Shown piece by piece: positions 47,709 to 56,937 of a stretch of 64,000 bases of DNA (position 1 is its first letter; every line of letters begins with the position of its first letter). This DNA comes from an uncultured Draconibacterium sp. (GTDB lineage: Bacteria; Bacteroidota; Bacteroidia; Bacteroidales; Prolixibacteraceae): the NCBI RefSeq assembly GCF_963677155.1, contig NZ_OY781884.1:5204501-5268500 (forward strand). The letters run 5' to 3'. The position numbers and the translations under genes were made by a program. The notes below the pieces were generated by a model, which did no database searches, was not told the DNA's origin, and saw nothing but the letters and a program-made list of their open reading frames with translations.

Positions 47709-47891
47709 TTATTTAATTTCTTTATGTACTGTTACTTTCTTAAGAATAGGATTGTATTTTTTCAATTCCATACGATCCGTAGTATTCTTTCTGTTTTTTG
47801 TAGTAATATACCTTGAAGTACCTGGCACACCACTATCTTTATGCTCTGTGCATTCTAATATTACCTGCACTCTGTTACCTTTTTTTGCCAT
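47709..47891 (-). CDS. rpmG: 50S ribosomal protein L33
   Basis: This 60-residue protein starts [20 protein letters not shown] and contains the L33 pattern [20 protein letters not shown] and [17 protein letters not shown]. It is the Cys-poor (zinc-independent) form: only one Cys, in LECTEH, in place of the CxxC pairs. Length is typical. It sits between rpmB (12 bases) and the DUF4295 gene (7 bases). Confidence 0.97.
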   Translation of the reverse strand: MAKKGNRVQVILECTEHKDSGVPGTSRYITTKNRKNTTDRMELKKYNPILKKVTVHKEIK

Positions 47892-47903
47892 TGCTTAAGA
47901 TCT

Positions 47904-48146
47904 TTAAAATTTATCAATAAAACCTTTTTCCTGTGCCTCGGCTAAAGCAGACTTAATGCCTTTTTTATTAATGGTACGCATACCGGCAGCAGATACTGTT
48001 AGTTGCACCCAACGATCTTCGTGGGGCATATAAAATTTCTTTTTAAACAGGTTTATATCGAACTTTCTTTTGGTTCTTCTCTTCGAGTGAGAAACATTGT
48101 TACCCACCATTGCTCTTTTACCTGTTATTTGACAAACTCGTGACAT
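47904..48146 (-). CDS. rpmB: 50S ribosomal protein L28
   Basis: I start it at ATG 48146 ([20 protein letters not shown]), giving 80 residues; an upstream ATG in frame adds 18 residues that do not fit L28. The rest shows the family pattern [19 protein letters not shown] and the C-terminal [13 protein letters not shown]. It is the first gene of the L28-L33-DUF4295 operon, with its promoter in the AT-rich region upstream. Confidence 0.97.
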   Translation of the reverse strand: MSRVCQITGKRAMVGNNVSHSKRRTKRKFDINLFKKKFYMPHEDRWVQLTVSAAGMRTINKKGIKSALAEAQEKGFIDKF

Positions 48147-48529
48147 TTCTTTTAATTTCTTGATGTTTACAATAAACACATTACTAAAAACGGAGTGCAA
48201 AGAAAATACTTTTTTAGAAAATAATCAAGCAGTTAACCCAATTTTTGCAAAAACAATTAACAATACAGTGTTAATACTCAGTAAAAAACGAGTTTTTCAC
48301 TCAATCGCTTGCAAATATATGCTAATTTTCGAGAGATTGAAAAGAAAACCAAAGCAATATTAAATTTCCTGAAAACAGAAGATTAACCGAATATTTGATG
48401 ATTAATTCGCTTGGTTTGCTCCCCTCCAGAAACATCATTAACAAAGGTTTTCCGATTCAGAAAGTCTCATAAAAAAACAAAAGGTCCGGAATAACTTCCG
48501 AACCTTTTACTACTTATCTTAAAATTTTC
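48147..48529. other. 383-bp intergenic region
   Basis: It holds the rpmB promoter region and, at its left end, the terminator of the codirectional TPR gene that ends in this direction only after 48530. The remainder is AT-rich without a reading frame or recognised RNA. Confidence 0.45.
48471..48508 (-). terminator. Terminator of the secreted TPR protein gene
   Basis: The minus strand stem AAAGGTTCGGAA / TTCCGGACCTTT (one G-U pair, GTTA loop) is followed by TGTTTTTTT, about 22 bases past the stop. Confidence 0.85.
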
Positions 48530-49327
48530 TTACAAACTTTGTTCACATGCAGCTAATACTTTTTTAGCGTTTGCATTGTTCGGATCAAGCTCTAAAGCTT
48601 TTTTCAAGAACGGAATAGCTTGTTCGAAGCTTTTCTTACCTTTCGCTACTGCATTTTTATATTCATCATCTAAAGTTGTAATGCTTCCTGAATTAACACT
48701 TTCAGTTGCACTTTTAATAGTTGCAGCTCCTTCTTGGTATTTGTCATATCCTTGAGAAAAATAAACCTTGGCGATGTTTTCAACCAATTCTGCTTTATTT
48801 TCCTCGCTAACAGCAACACCTTCAACAGACGATTTTCCTTCGGCAACTAAAGCTTCTGCAGCCTTTTTCAACGAAGCACTTTTATATTTTTCGGCTTTAC
48901 TGTAATTAAAATTGTTTTGAGCAATGGCAAAACAATTGGCAGCCTCAACAAAATCGTTGCTTTTATAACTTTTAATTCCCTCATTATAGAAAATCTTACC
49001 AGCTTGCTCTTCAATTCCTGCATCAGGATAATCTGTTATAGCAGCTTCATAAAGCACAATTGCCTTGTCGTAATCTTTGCTATCTACTGCATCCGATGCT
49101 TTAGTTTTTGCTACAGCCGGGCGCAACTGACCAAGTACTGCATTAATATTTTCTACATTCTGTCCGTGATCAGGAATGGCCAATACAGATTCGAATAACT
49201 CAATAGCCTTTTCAAAATCTTTGCTTTCAACAGCGGCATTTGCCTGCGTCATTAATTCACTGGCATCCTGGGCAAATGTCATTACTGAAATGAACACCAT
49301 CACCATTAATAATACTACTCTTTTCAT
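48530..49327 (-). CDS. Secreted tetratricopeptide-repeat protein
   Basis: This 265-residue protein has a signal peptide (MKRVVLLMVMVFISVMTFAQ). TPR-like helical repeats follow: about 22-50 (ANAAVESKDFEKAIELFESV), 75-105 (DAVDSKDYDKAIVLYEAAI), 110-145 and a final canonical one (FEQAIPFLKKALELDPNNAN) near 235-258. Such periplasmic TPR proteins act as scaffolds in envelope complexes. It lies upstream of the L28 region and downstream of the RelA/TPR pair, with its own terminator. A specific partner cannot be named. Confidence 0.87.
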   Translation of the reverse strand: MKRVVLLMVMVFISVMTFAQDASELMTQANAAVESKDFEKAIELFESVLAIPDHGQNVENINAVLGQLRPAVAKTKASDAVDSKDYDKAIVLYEAAITDYPDAGIEEQAGKIFYNEGIKSYKSNDFVEAANCFAIAQNNFNYSKAEKYKSASLKKAAEALVAEGKSSVEGVAVSEENKAELVENIAKVYFSQGYDKYQEGAATIKSATESVNSGSITTLDDEYKNAVAKGKKSFEQAIPFLKKALELDPNNANAKKVLAACEQSL

Positions 49328-49512
49328 TTTTCAACTACTTTTTAATATTTTACAATTCAATTTAATTTTCTTCTAAAATTCATCGGTGAGCCCCAAAAAT
49401 AGTAATTCTGAATTAAAAACCTAAAATACAGCAATTAAGATTCGCGACTCTTTTTCCTCTTTATTGCAAAAACAAAAACAGTACCGTAAAAAAGGTATTA
49501 TTTTTTAGCCAC

Positions 49513-49800
49513 TTACGGGTTAAGCAAATCCGGATTCCAAAAATTCAGTATATTTTTAATCAGCTGAAGATTGTTTGCAGCTTCAGTATTTTGCGAATCA
49601 ATCTCCAGCACACGGTTAAAAGCGTTAATAGCTTCGCCCCAGTTCTGGTATTTCTGTTCAATTTTTCCTTTCAACAAAAAGTAACGCACAGTATTCTGCT
49701 CACCCAGCTTTTCAAAAAGTTTTCGTGCCTGCTCTGTCTTTTCGTTTTTCAATAAATCTTCTATTACCGCCAGACTGTTTTCAATTTCTGTGTTCTCCAT
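49513..49800 (-). CDS. Small cytoplasmic TPR protein
   Basis: This 95-residue protein has no signal peptide. It contains about two TPR motifs: NEKTEQARKLFEKLGEQNTV and the canonical YQNWGEAINAFNRVLEIDSQ, then NTEAANNLQLIKNIL and a short unusual tail (FWNPDLLNP). It starts only 2 bases after the RelA-type stop codon, so the two are translated together. It may help position the stringent-response enzyme; there is no direct evidence. Confidence 0.8.
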   Translation of the reverse strand: MENTEIENSLAVIEDLLKNEKTEQARKLFEKLGEQNTVRYFLLKGKIEQKYQNWGEAINAFNRVLEIDSQNTEAANNLQLIKNILNFWNPDLLNP

Positions 49801-49802
49801 CT

Positions 49803-51995
49803 CTATTTCTCTCCCCTGGTTACTGAAATAACACCTTTTACCTTTTTTAGTTTATGAATAAGAAATTCGAGGTGATCGAGATTATAAACCGAGATCTGCA
49901 ATATTCCTTCGAAATTGCCTTTATCGCTTGAAATATTAATCGATCGCATTTGTGTGCCAATATCTTTTGCAATAGTGTGTGTAATCTCCGAGATGATCCC
50001 AACTTCATCCGTTCCTGAAATATGTAATGAAGTTAGAAACGAGCTGTTACTTGTATTATCTTTCCAAACTGTTTTTATAATGCGGTAAGGAAAACGTTCT
50101 TTCATTTGAGGAGCATTCGGACAACTTGCACGATGAATTTTTATGCCTTCGCTGATGGTAACAAAACCAAATATTCTGTCGCCAAAAACCGGATTACAAC
50201 ACTTTGCCAGCTTGTAGTTAACGTTTTTCAGGTTGTTGTCGATAATCAGAAAATCTTCGCCACCATCATACGCCAAACTTTTTGCCTCGTTTGTTGGCAA
50301 CAGCTCTTCAACCGTCTTTTTCGTTGTATTTGAGTCCTCTTCTTTTTCAATAAACAGAGACTTTACTTCAAGCGTATCAATTTTACCACTTGCTACATCA
50401 AAGTAAAAATCAACTGCCAGTTTAAAGCCAAAATGTTTTAGAATTTTACGTATTGCATCGTCGTTTAAATCCAGTTTCCAGTTCTTAAACTTACGCAGTA
50501 ACATTTCGCGGCCATCACTCGCCTGGCGGTTACGATCTTCGTTTAAACTCGTCTTAACCCTGTTTCTCGCTTTCGATGTAACCACAAAATCCAACCAATC
50601 TAATTTTGGTTTCTGGTTATTCGATGTGTCAATTTCAATTTGATCGCCGTTTTTAAGTTGATGTTTTAGAGTAACTTTTTTGCCATTTATCTTTCCGCCA
50701 ACACAGGTATCTCCAATACGCGAATGAATTTCGTAAGCAAAATCAAGTACTGTAGCTCCCGAAGGCATTTTCTTTAGATCGCCCTTTGGTGTAAAAACAA
50801 ATATTTCGTCGCTGTAAATATCCGTGTTAAAATGATCAATAAAATCGACTGTATTTAATTCCGGATTCTCCAAAATATCGCGAATACCGGCCAGCCACGA
50901 GTCGAAACCCGATTCCTTACCACCTTTATATTTCCAATGTGCAGCCAAACCTTTTTCAGCCACTTCATCCATTCGTTTGGTACGAATTTGTATTTCAACC
51001 CATTTTTTATGTGGCCCCATTACCGTTGTATGCAGCGACTCGTAACCATTTGATTTTGGGATGGTAATCCAATCGCGCAAGCGGTTTGGGTTGGTTTGAT
51101 ACTCCTCGGTAACAAAAGAGTAAGCAGTCCAGCAGTCAGCTTTCTCATTCTCCGGTTCCGAATCAAGAATCACACGAATGGCAAACAAATCCATCACCTC
51201 GTCGAAGGAAACATTCTTTTTGCGCATTTTTGTATTTATCGACGAAATAGACTTTGTACGCGCCTTCATCGAAAATCTCAATCCGCGTTGCTGTAATTTT
51301 TTCTCAATGGGCTTAACAAATTCGGCTACAAAGTTGGCCCTCTCGCGTTCAGTTTCTTTTAAACGGTTAACTACGTAATGATATTCATCCGGCTTTTGAA
51401 TTTTCAAGCAGATATCCTGCATCTCTGAGTTTATATTGTACAAACCAAGCCGGTGTGCTAAAGGAGCATATAAGTATTGTGTTTCATAGGCTAGTTTATG
51501 CCGGTTTTCCTCACTGTAAATTTCAAGGTTGCGCATCACCTGCAATCGATCGGCAATTTTAACAAGAATAACGCGTACATCGCCGGCCAGCGCCAACATC
51601 AGTTTTCGGTAATTTTCCGAGTGCAGATCGATGGTATCGGTTCCCAAGGCATTTATCTTTGCCATGCCTTCAAGAATAGAACTTATATGCGTACCAAATT
51701 TTTCACCAATTTCTTTCTGAGTTATCTTTTCTTTTAACCCGGCATACATTACGTTGTGCAACAAACCAGTAATTACAGAGTCGGGCTCAAGACCGATTTC
51801 CATTGCAATTATAGAGGCCACTTCGAGCGAATGATTCAAAATTACTTCGTCATGAGAAAAGCGGGTTTCCCCAAGAATATTTTGAACGAATTCAAAAGCA
51901 TTCTCAAGTTTCAGAAACGATGCATCGTCCCATGTTAACTGGCAAAACTCCCTTAAGTGGTCGTATCTGGTATATATTTGTTCTCTGGCTTCCAT
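49803..51995 (-). CDS. relA: RelA-type (p)ppGpp synthetase with degenerate hydrolase site
   Basis: This long RSH protein of 730 residues makes the stringent-response alarmone. The N-terminal HD domain keeps His55 but has His80-Asn81 (GLLHNVMY) where hydrolases have His-Asp, and Tyr-Ala at 84-85 where they have Glu-Asp, so hydrolysis is probably lost. The synthetase domain is intact: DLFAIRVIL, IPKSNGYESLHTTVMGP, EIQIRTKRMDEVAEKGLAAH. TGS (VFTPKGDLKKMPSGATVLDF), helical and zinc-finger-like segments (KCCNPVFGD) and a C-terminal ACT domain follow, used for ribosome sensing. A second, hydrolase-competent RSH would be needed elsewhere in the genome. Confidence 0.93.
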   Translation of the reverse strand: MEAREQIYTRYDHLREFCQLTWDDASFLKLENAFEFVQNILGETRFSHDEVILNHSLEVASIIAMEIGLEPDSVITGLLHNVMYAGLKEKITQKEIGEKFGTHISSILEGMAKINALGTDTIDLHSENYRKLMLALAGDVRVILVKIADRLQVMRNLEIYSEENRHKLAYETQYLYAPLAHRLGLYNINSEMQDICLKIQKPDEYHYVVNRLKETERERANFVAEFVKPIEKKLQQRGLRFSMKARTKSISSINTKMRKKNVSFDEVMDLFAIRVILDSEPENEKADCWTAYSFVTEEYQTNPNRLRDWITIPKSNGYESLHTTVMGPHKKWVEIQIRTKRMDEVAEKGLAAHWKYKGGKESGFDSWLAGIRDILENPELNTVDFIDHFNTDIYSDEIFVFTPKGDLKKMPSGATVLDFAYEIHSRIGDTCVGGKINGKKVTLKHQLKNGDQIEIDTSNNQKPKLDWLDFVVTSKARNRVKTSLNEDRNRQASDGREMLLRKFKNWKLDLNDDAIRKILKHFGFKLAVDFYFDVASGKIDTLEVKSLFIEKEEDSNTTKKTVEELLPTNEAKSLAYDGGEDFLIIDNNLKNVNYKLAKCCNPVFGDRIFGFVTISEGIKIHRASCPNAPQMKERFPYRIIKTVWKDNTSNSSFLTSLHISGTDEVGIISEITHTIAKDIGTQMRSINISSDKGNFEGILQISVYNLDHLEFLIHKLKKVKGVISVTRGEK

Positions 51996-52000
51996 GGAGT

Positions 52001-52034
52001 AAAAATAAAAAAGGCTGCTAAAAGAGCAGCCTTT
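52001..52034 (-). terminator. Terminator of the ferritin gene
   Basis: The stem AAAGGCTGCT / AGCAGCCTTT with a 5-base loop continues into TTTTATTTTT on the minus strand, 25 bases past the ferritin stop. It lies just before the relA start. Confidence 0.88.
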
Positions 52035-52058
52035 TAATTCGATATATTGATCTTAATA

Positions 52059-52574
52059 TTATTGAGCTGCTGCAGTAGTATCTACAAAGGTACGATTACG
52101 CATTTCACGATCCAGCATAAAAATACCATTCCCCTGTCCATTAATGAGCTTTAACGTATCAAGTATTTCTGTTACGTTCGCTTCTTCTTCAACCTGCTCA
52201 TCAACAAACCAGCGCAAAAAACTTTGTGTTGCATGGTCTCTTTCTTCAACAGCAACATCAACCAACTTATTGATTAAATCGGTAACCAATTGCTCGTGTT
52301 CAAGTGTTTTCTCATAAACATCAATAACACCTTCCCATGTTGTTGGCATCTGGTCAATTGCTTTTAACTCCACTTTACCTCCACGCTCAACTACATAATT
52401 AAAAAACTTATTGGCATGAGTCAGTTCTTCCTGGTACTGCACATACATCCAGTTGGCAAAGCCCGGCAACCCTTTATCGTTAAAATAGGCTGACATTGAC
52501 AAGTATAATAGTGATGAATATTGTTCGGCGTTTATTTGCTCGTTTAACGCATTTAGTAGCTTTTCTTTCAACAT
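52059..52574 (-). CDS. ftnA: Ferritin (non-haem, FtnA type)
   Basis: This 171-residue protein assembles into a 24-subunit iron-storage shell. Ferroxidase ligands are visible: Glu17 (NEQINAEQYSS), Glu49/50 and His53 (YQEELTHANKFF), Glu94 (LEHEQ) and Gln127 (FVDEQVEEE). There is no haem-binding Met typical of bacterioferritin and no T9SS or export signal. Length is typical of prokaryotic ferritins. It is one transcript with its own terminator. A second hairpin lies 59 bases upstream of the start codon in its leader direction (see separate entry). Confidence 0.95.
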   Translation of the reverse strand: MLKEKLLNALNEQINAEQYSSLLYLSMSAYFNDKGLPGFANWMYVQYQEELTHANKFFNYVVERGGKVELKAIDQMPTTWEGVIDVYEKTLEHEQLVTDLINKLVDVAVEERDHATQSFLRWFVDEQVEEEANVTEILDTLKLINGQGNGIFMLDREMRNRTFVDTTAAAQ

Positions 52575-52627
52575 GATCTATTTGTTTTATGATTTTGCGC
52601 TTAAAAGTAGAAAAAACGGTAGAAAGA

Positions 52628-52660
52628 TAAAAAAGAAAGATCCGAAAACGGATCTTTCTT
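52628..52660 (-). terminator. Orphan terminator or attenuator upstream of ferritin
   Basis: On the minus strand AAGAAAGATCCG / CGGATCTTTCTT, a perfect 12-bp stem with loop TTTT, runs into TTTTTTATC. It sits upstream of, and in the same direction as, the ferritin start. No minus-strand gene precedes it. Confidence 0.85.
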
Positions 52661-52866
52661 AACGAATTTTGAATGTAGCATGACTGTTTAAACGATTTAA
52701 ATATTCTTGAGTAAAAATTAATATATGTAGTAATGCAAAACCTGACCACGACTATTTATCATTAGTCCAAATAAAAGTAAAAAAACACACAATTAACAAA
52801 TACTTTACATACCTATTCGAACCTCACATTATAATATTCGAATCATAGTAGGGGGAATTATATTTC

Positions 52867-52874
52867 TATCTTTG
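52867..52874 (+). promoter_or_regulatory. -7 element of the CoA-transferase promoter
   Basis: TATCTTTG matches TAnnTTTG exactly, 43 bases before the ATG. A clear TTTG at the -33 position is not visible. The expected start would be near 52881. Confidence 0.5.
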
Positions 52875-52916
52875 CGCACCTGAAATTATTAGCCGTATTT
52901 TAAAATCCGATAAAAC

Positions 52917-54224
52917 ATGAAGAACATCAAGTACGTATCGCCAGAAGAAGCTGTTAAGGTTATTAAAACCGGAGACAGAGTCCATTTAAGTAGTGTTGCC
53001 GTCACTCCTCACACCTTAATAAAACCAATGGTTGAGAGAGGTCGCAACAAAGAGATCCACAATGTTACCATCCAGCATATCCATGTAGAAGGTCAGGTTG
53101 AGTATGCCAACCCTGAGTTCGAAGGAATCTTTCATTCTGAACAATTTTTTGTTGGTGGCAACCTGAGAAAACAAACTCAATCTGGTTACGCCGATTACAT
53201 TCCAATTTTCTTAAGCGAAACCCAACGGTTAATGCGCAGAGGTTATTTAAAAGTAAATGTTGCCATGATTATGGTATCAGTTCCTGACAAACATGGTTAC
53301 GTTTCGTTGGGTACTTCTGTTGATGCAACCCGTGCTGCTATTGAAAATGCCGATACAGTAATTGCTGCTGTAAACCCTAATGTTCCAAGAGCATGGGGTG
53401 ATGCAATGATCCATATTGATGAAATCGATATTTTCGTTGAAGATGACATTCCTTTATATGTCCACAATCCGGCACCACTTTCGGAAATGGACATTAAAAT
53501 TGGAAATAATGTTGCAGAGTTAGTTGACGATGGAGCCTGTTTACAAATGGGTATTGGAGGTATACCAAACGCTGTTTTGGCACAATTAGGCAACCACAAA
53601 GACCTTGGAGTACACACCGAGATGTTTGCTGATGGTATTCTTCCGTTGGTTGAAAAAGGTGTTATTACCGGTAGGAAGAAAAAAACAGATCCGGGCAAAA
53701 TGGTAGCATCATTCCTTATGGGATCGAAAGCACTCTACGATTTTGTTGACGACAACCCACGTGTTGCCATGATGGATGTTGCGCATACTAACCACGTAAG
53801 CCAAATTCGCAAGAACGATAAAGTTACTGCCATTAACTCTGCGTTGGCTATCGACTTAACCGGTCAGGTTTGCGCCGATTCAATTGGCATTACTCACTAC
53901 TCGGGAGTTGGAGGCCAAATTGACTTTATCCGTGGTGCAGGTCACTCAAAAAAAGGAAAACCAATTATTGCCCTTCCATCGGTAACCAATAAAGGTATTT
54001 CTAAAATTAGCCCAACCTTACTTTCAGGATCAGGAGTTGTAACTACTCGTGCAAACATGCATTGGGTGGTAACCGAATATGGAAAGGTTAACCTTTATGG
54101 TAAAACACTTCAGGAAAGAGCAAAACTTCTGATATCTATCGCTCACCCTGACCATCAGGAATCGTTAGACAAAGCATCTTTTGAACGATTTGGTCCGCAT
54201 TATCATTATGTAAGAGGTGAATAA
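52917..54224 (+). CDS. Acetyl-CoA hydrolase/transferase family CoA transferase
   Basis: This 435-residue family I CoA transferase moves CoA between short-chain acids, for example propionyl- or acetyl-CoA to succinate or 4-hydroxybutyrate/butyrate. Recognisable are GDRVHLSSVAVTPHTLIKPM, the CoA-binding QMGIGGIPNAV, the catalytic Glu in LGVHTEMFADG, and the C-terminal VTEYGKVNLYGKTLQERA. No signal peptide. It ends at a terminator and is followed within 300 bases by the methylmalonyl-CoA decarboxylase operon, which favours a propionyl-CoA:succinate CoA-transferase role. That substrate choice is inference. Confidence 0.88.
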   Translation: MKNIKYVSPEEAVKVIKTGDRVHLSSVAVTPHTLIKPMVERGRNKEIHNVTIQHIHVEGQVEYANPEFEGIFHSEQFFVGGNLRKQTQSGYADYIPIFLSETQRLMRRGYLKVNVAMIMVSVPDKHGYVSLGTSVDATRAAIENADTVIAAVNPNVPRAWGDAMIHIDEIDIFVEDDIPLYVHNPAPLSEMDIKIGNNVAELVDDGACLQMGIGGIPNAVLAQLGNHKDLGVHTEMFADGILPLVEKGVITGRKKKTDPGKMVASFLMGSKALYDFVDDNPRVAMMDVAHTNHVSQIRKNDKVTAINSALAIDLTGQVCADSIGITHYSGVGGQIDFIRGAGHSKKGKPIIALPSVTNKGISKISPTLLSGSGVVTTRANMHWVVTEYGKVNLYGKTLQERAKLLISIAHPDHQESLDKASFERFGPHYHYVRGE

Positions 54225-54241
54225 AAGACATATATTAAAGA

Positions 54242-54267
54242 AGCAGACTGTTAGTCTGCTTTTTTTT
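54242..54267 (+). terminator. Terminator of the CoA-transferase gene
   Basis: The stem AGCAGACT / AGTCTGCT with a 3-base loop is followed by TTTTTTT, 18 bases past the stop. Confidence 0.92.
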
Positions 54268-54527
54268 ATGACTATTGTCATCAACAATTTTATCATTTCA
54301 TTCGAATATTAATTAATTCTAAAATCGTAATGTCAAACAATCAGGTTTTCAGGTTTTCGCGAATAGGGAATTATAAGAAGCATAACTTTGTTGGAGTTTA
54401 AAAAATTGATTATTAATATTTTATAACCATTCTAAATAAGTAACGTACAGAAACGCTTAATGCCGAAATTAAATTGTACTAACCGTTTCAAAATCTGCTT
54501 ATTTTCAAGAATACAATTATTTTCAAG

Positions 54528-54932
54528 ATGAACATTTCACATATAGAACACATCGGGATCGCAGTAAATAGTTTAGAAGAAGCTATTCCATACTACGAAG
54601 AGATGCTGGGGCTAAAATGCTATGCCGTTGAAGAAGTGGCAGACCAAAAAGTAAAAACAGCCTTTTTCCAGGTTGGCGACACTAAAATCGAGTTATTGGA
54701 GTCAACCAGTCCTGACGGACCAATTGGAAAATTTCTGGAAAAAAAAGGACAAGGCGTACACCACCTCGCCTTTGCTGTTGACAATGTAAACGATTCGTTG
54801 AACGAGCTTGGAGAAAAAGGCGTTCAGCTAATCGACAAAACAGCGCGAAAAGGAGCTGAAGGATTAAATATTGGATTTCTTCATCCAAAAGCTACCATGG
54901 GGGTATTAACCGAAATTTGTGGAAAAGAATAA
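54528..54932 (+). CDS. mce: Methylmalonyl-CoA epimerase
   Basis: This 134-residue vicinal-oxygen-chelate enzyme interconverts the S and R forms of methylmalonyl-CoA, linking the mutase to the decarboxylase. Motifs are HIEHIGIAVNSLEEAIPYYE at the start with the metal His, GKFLEKKGQGVHHLAFAVD in the second half, and a C-terminal ATMGVLTEICGK with the metal Glu. Length is standard. It heads the operon: the decarboxylase alpha subunit gene begins 24 bases downstream. A 260-base AT-rich region with no assignable promoter precedes it. Confidence 0.94.
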   Translation: MNISHIEHIGIAVNSLEEAIPYYEEMLGLKCYAVEEVADQKVKTAFFQVGDTKIELLESTSPDGPIGKFLEKKGQGVHHLAFAVDNVNDSLNELGEKGVQLIDKTARKGAEGLNIGFLHPKATMGVLTEICGKE

Positions 54933-54956
54933 AAGACACTTATAATAACCGATTTT

Positions 54957-56516
54957 ATGAGCAACCAGGATAAAATTAAAAAGTTAATCGACCTAAGAGC
55001 AGAAGCTAAGCTGGGTGGCGGATTGAAAAGAATTGAAGCGCAGCACAAAAAAGGCAAATTTACTGCCCGCGAAAGAATCGAACTTCTTTTAGATGAAGGA
55101 AGTTTTGAAGAATTTGACATGTTTGTTACACACCGCTGTACAAACTTCGGATTGGAAAAAACAAAATTTCTGGGCGACGGTGTTGTTACCGGTCACGGAA
55201 CAATCGACGGACGTGTAGTTTATGTTTTTTCGCAAGACTTTACCGTTTTCGGAGGATCGTTATCAGAAACCTTTGCACAGAAAATTTGCAAGGTAATGGA
55301 TATGGCTATGAAAGCCGGAGCGCCGGTAATTGGTATCAACGACTCGGGTGGTGCGCGTATTCAGGAAGGTGTGAACTCGCTGGCCGGTTATGCCGAAATC
55401 TTCGAGCGTAACATTTTGGCATCAGGAGTTATTCCTCAGATTTCTGCCATCTTCGGACCATGTGCAGGTGGTGCAGTATACTCTCCTGCCCTAACCGACT
55501 TTATCATGATGACCGAGCAAAACTCGTACATGTTCGTAACCGGACCAAAAGTTGTTAAAACAGTAACCGGCGAAGATATTTCGGTTGAAGATCTTGGTGG
55601 TGGTAAAGTTCACGCATCGAAATCAGGTGTTGCTCAATTCCTTGTTGAAAACGAGCAGGAAGGTATTTCAATCTTGCGTAAACTGATCAGCTACCTGCCA
55701 CAAAACAATCTGGAAGATCCGATTGCTACTGATAGTTCAGATCCAATTGATCGTTTGGACGATGCCTTGAATGAAATCATTCCTGACAACCCGAACCAAC
55801 CATACGAGGTAAAAGATGTTATCCACACTATTGTTGACTATGGCGAGTTCTTAGAAATCCATCGTAACTACGCGAAAAACATCGTTGTTGGTTTTGCTAA
55901 ATTCGACGGACAACCTGTAGGTATTGTGGCCAACCAGCCAAACTACTTAGCTGGTGTGCTCGATATTGATGCATCAGTAAAAGCAGCTCGTTTTGTACGT
56001 TTCTGCGACTCGTTCAATATTCCAATCATCACATTGGTTGATGTTCCCGGATTCTTGCCTGGAAGCCGTCAGGAATATGGCGGTATTATTACTCACGGAG
56101 CAAAACTAATGTTTGCTTACGGCGAAGCTACTGTACCAAAAATTACTATCACATTACGTAAATCGTATGGTGGTGCACACGACGTAATGTCGAGTAAACA
56201 ATTGCGTGGCGACTTGAATTACGCCTGGCCAACTGCAGAAATTGCTGTTATGGGTGCTGCCGGTGCTGTTGAAGTACTTCACGGAAGAAAATTGCGCGAC
56301 ATTGAAGACGCCGAAGAACGTGCGAAATTTGTTACCGACCACGAAGATGAGTACAAAGAGAAGTTTGCTAATCCATATCAGGCTGCATCTTTTGGCTACA
56401 TCGATGATGTTATCGAGCCTCGTAATACAAGGTTCAGAATTATTCGCGGATTACAAAGCCTTGCTACCAAGAAACTGGTTAATCCACCGAAGAAACATTC
56501 TAATATCCCACTATAA
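54957..56516 (+). CDS. mmdA: Methylmalonyl-CoA decarboxylase alpha subunit (acyl-CoA carboxyltransferase)
   Basis: This 519-residue carboxyltransferase takes CO2 off methylmalonyl-CoA and places it on biotin. It is similar to propionyl-CoA carboxylase beta chains. Visible motifs: [40 protein letters not shown] (CoA/carboxyl oxyanion hole), [37 protein letters not shown] and [17 protein letters not shown]. The two crotonase-like halves are complete. The following genes for membrane delta and beta subunits and a biotin carrier mark it as part of a Na+-pumping decarboxylase rather than an ATP-dependent carboxylase. Confidence 0.94.
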   Translation: MSNQDKIKKLIDLRAEAKLGGGLKRIEAQHKKGKFTARERIELLLDEGSFEEFDMFVTHRCTNFGLEKTKFLGDGVVTGHGTIDGRVVYVFSQDFTVFGGSLSETFAQKICKVMDMAMKAGAPVIGINDSGGARIQEGVNSLAGYAEIFERNILASGVIPQISAIFGPCAGGAVYSPALTDFIMMTEQNSYMFVTGPKVVKTVTGEDISVEDLGGGKVHASKSGVAQFLVENEQEGISILRKLISYLPQNNLEDPIATDSSDPIDRLDDALNEIIPDNPNQPYEVKDVIHTIVDYGEFLEIHRNYAKNIVVGFAKFDGQPVGIVANQPNYLAGVLDIDASVKAARFVRFCDSFNIPIITLVDVPGFLPGSRQEYGGIITHGAKLMFAYGEATVPKITITLRKSYGGAHDVMSSKQLRGDLNYAWPTAEIAVMGAAGAVEVLHGRKLRDIEDAEERAKFVTDHEDEYKEKFANPYQAASFGYIDDVIEPRNTRFRIIRGLQSLATKKLVNPPKKHSNIPL

Positions 56517-56530
56517 AAACAGAATAAATT

Positions 56531-56902
56531 ATGGAACCATTATCAATTCTATTAGCCAGTTCTGTTCAATTTGGGTACACTGTTGCAATCGTTGGATTCT
56601 TCATCGTTTTCACAGCGCTTACCTGTTTGGTTATTGTGTTTAGCAATGCTCCAAAGTTGATTAACATGAAATTCAACAAAGAGAAGCTAAAAAGAAACAA
56701 AACAAAAGCACAGGGAGAAGTTAAAGAAGACGGAGATTACATTGAAGGTAACGTAACTGCAGCAATTAGTTTAGCCCTGCACATGTACTTTAACGAACTA
56801 CACGACGAAGAGAGTAACATCGTTACCATTAAAAAGGTAAAGAAATCGTATTCTCCATGGAGTTCTAAAATTTACAGTGTACAAAACAACTGGCCGCGAT
56901 AA
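56531..56902 (+). CDS. mmdD: OadG-family small membrane subunit (delta)
   Basis: This 123-residue protein has one N-terminal transmembrane helix (about 13-37, FGYTVAIVGFFIVFTALTCL), then a charged linker and a soluble segment (AAISLALHMYFNELHDEESN) ending in SPWSSKIYSVQNNWPR. This is the pattern of OadG/MmdD subunits that hold the carboxyltransferase to the membrane subunit. It lies 14 bases after mmdA and 35 before the biotin carrier gene. The C-terminal half resembles the anchor seen in other Bacteroidota operons. Confidence 0.88.
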   Translation: MEPLSILLASSVQFGYTVAIVGFFIVFTALTCLVIVFSNAPKLINMKFNKEKLKRNKTKAQGEVKEDGDYIEGNVTAAISLALHMYFNELHDEESNIVTIKKVKKSYSPWSSKIYSVQNNWPR

Positions 56903-56937
56903 ATAATTCTGAATATTACGAGCAAAAAAAGTAAACA

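Larger units (their letters stand above)
52575..52916. other. 342-bp divergent intergenic region with an internal minus-strand terminator
   Basis: It separates ferritin (minus) from the CoA transferase (plus). It holds an intrinsic terminator on the minus strand at 52628-52660 and a TAnnTTTG element on the plus strand at 52867. Short open frames crossing it on the minus strand overlap the ferritin gene and look spurious. The stretch 52661-52860 would encode any leader or small RNA ended by the terminator. Confidence 0.6.

Noticed and set aside
52480-52749. 89-codon minus-strand frame overlapping the ferritin start
   Set aside because: It overlaps ferritin out of frame, crosses the orphan terminator and has no protein-like composition.
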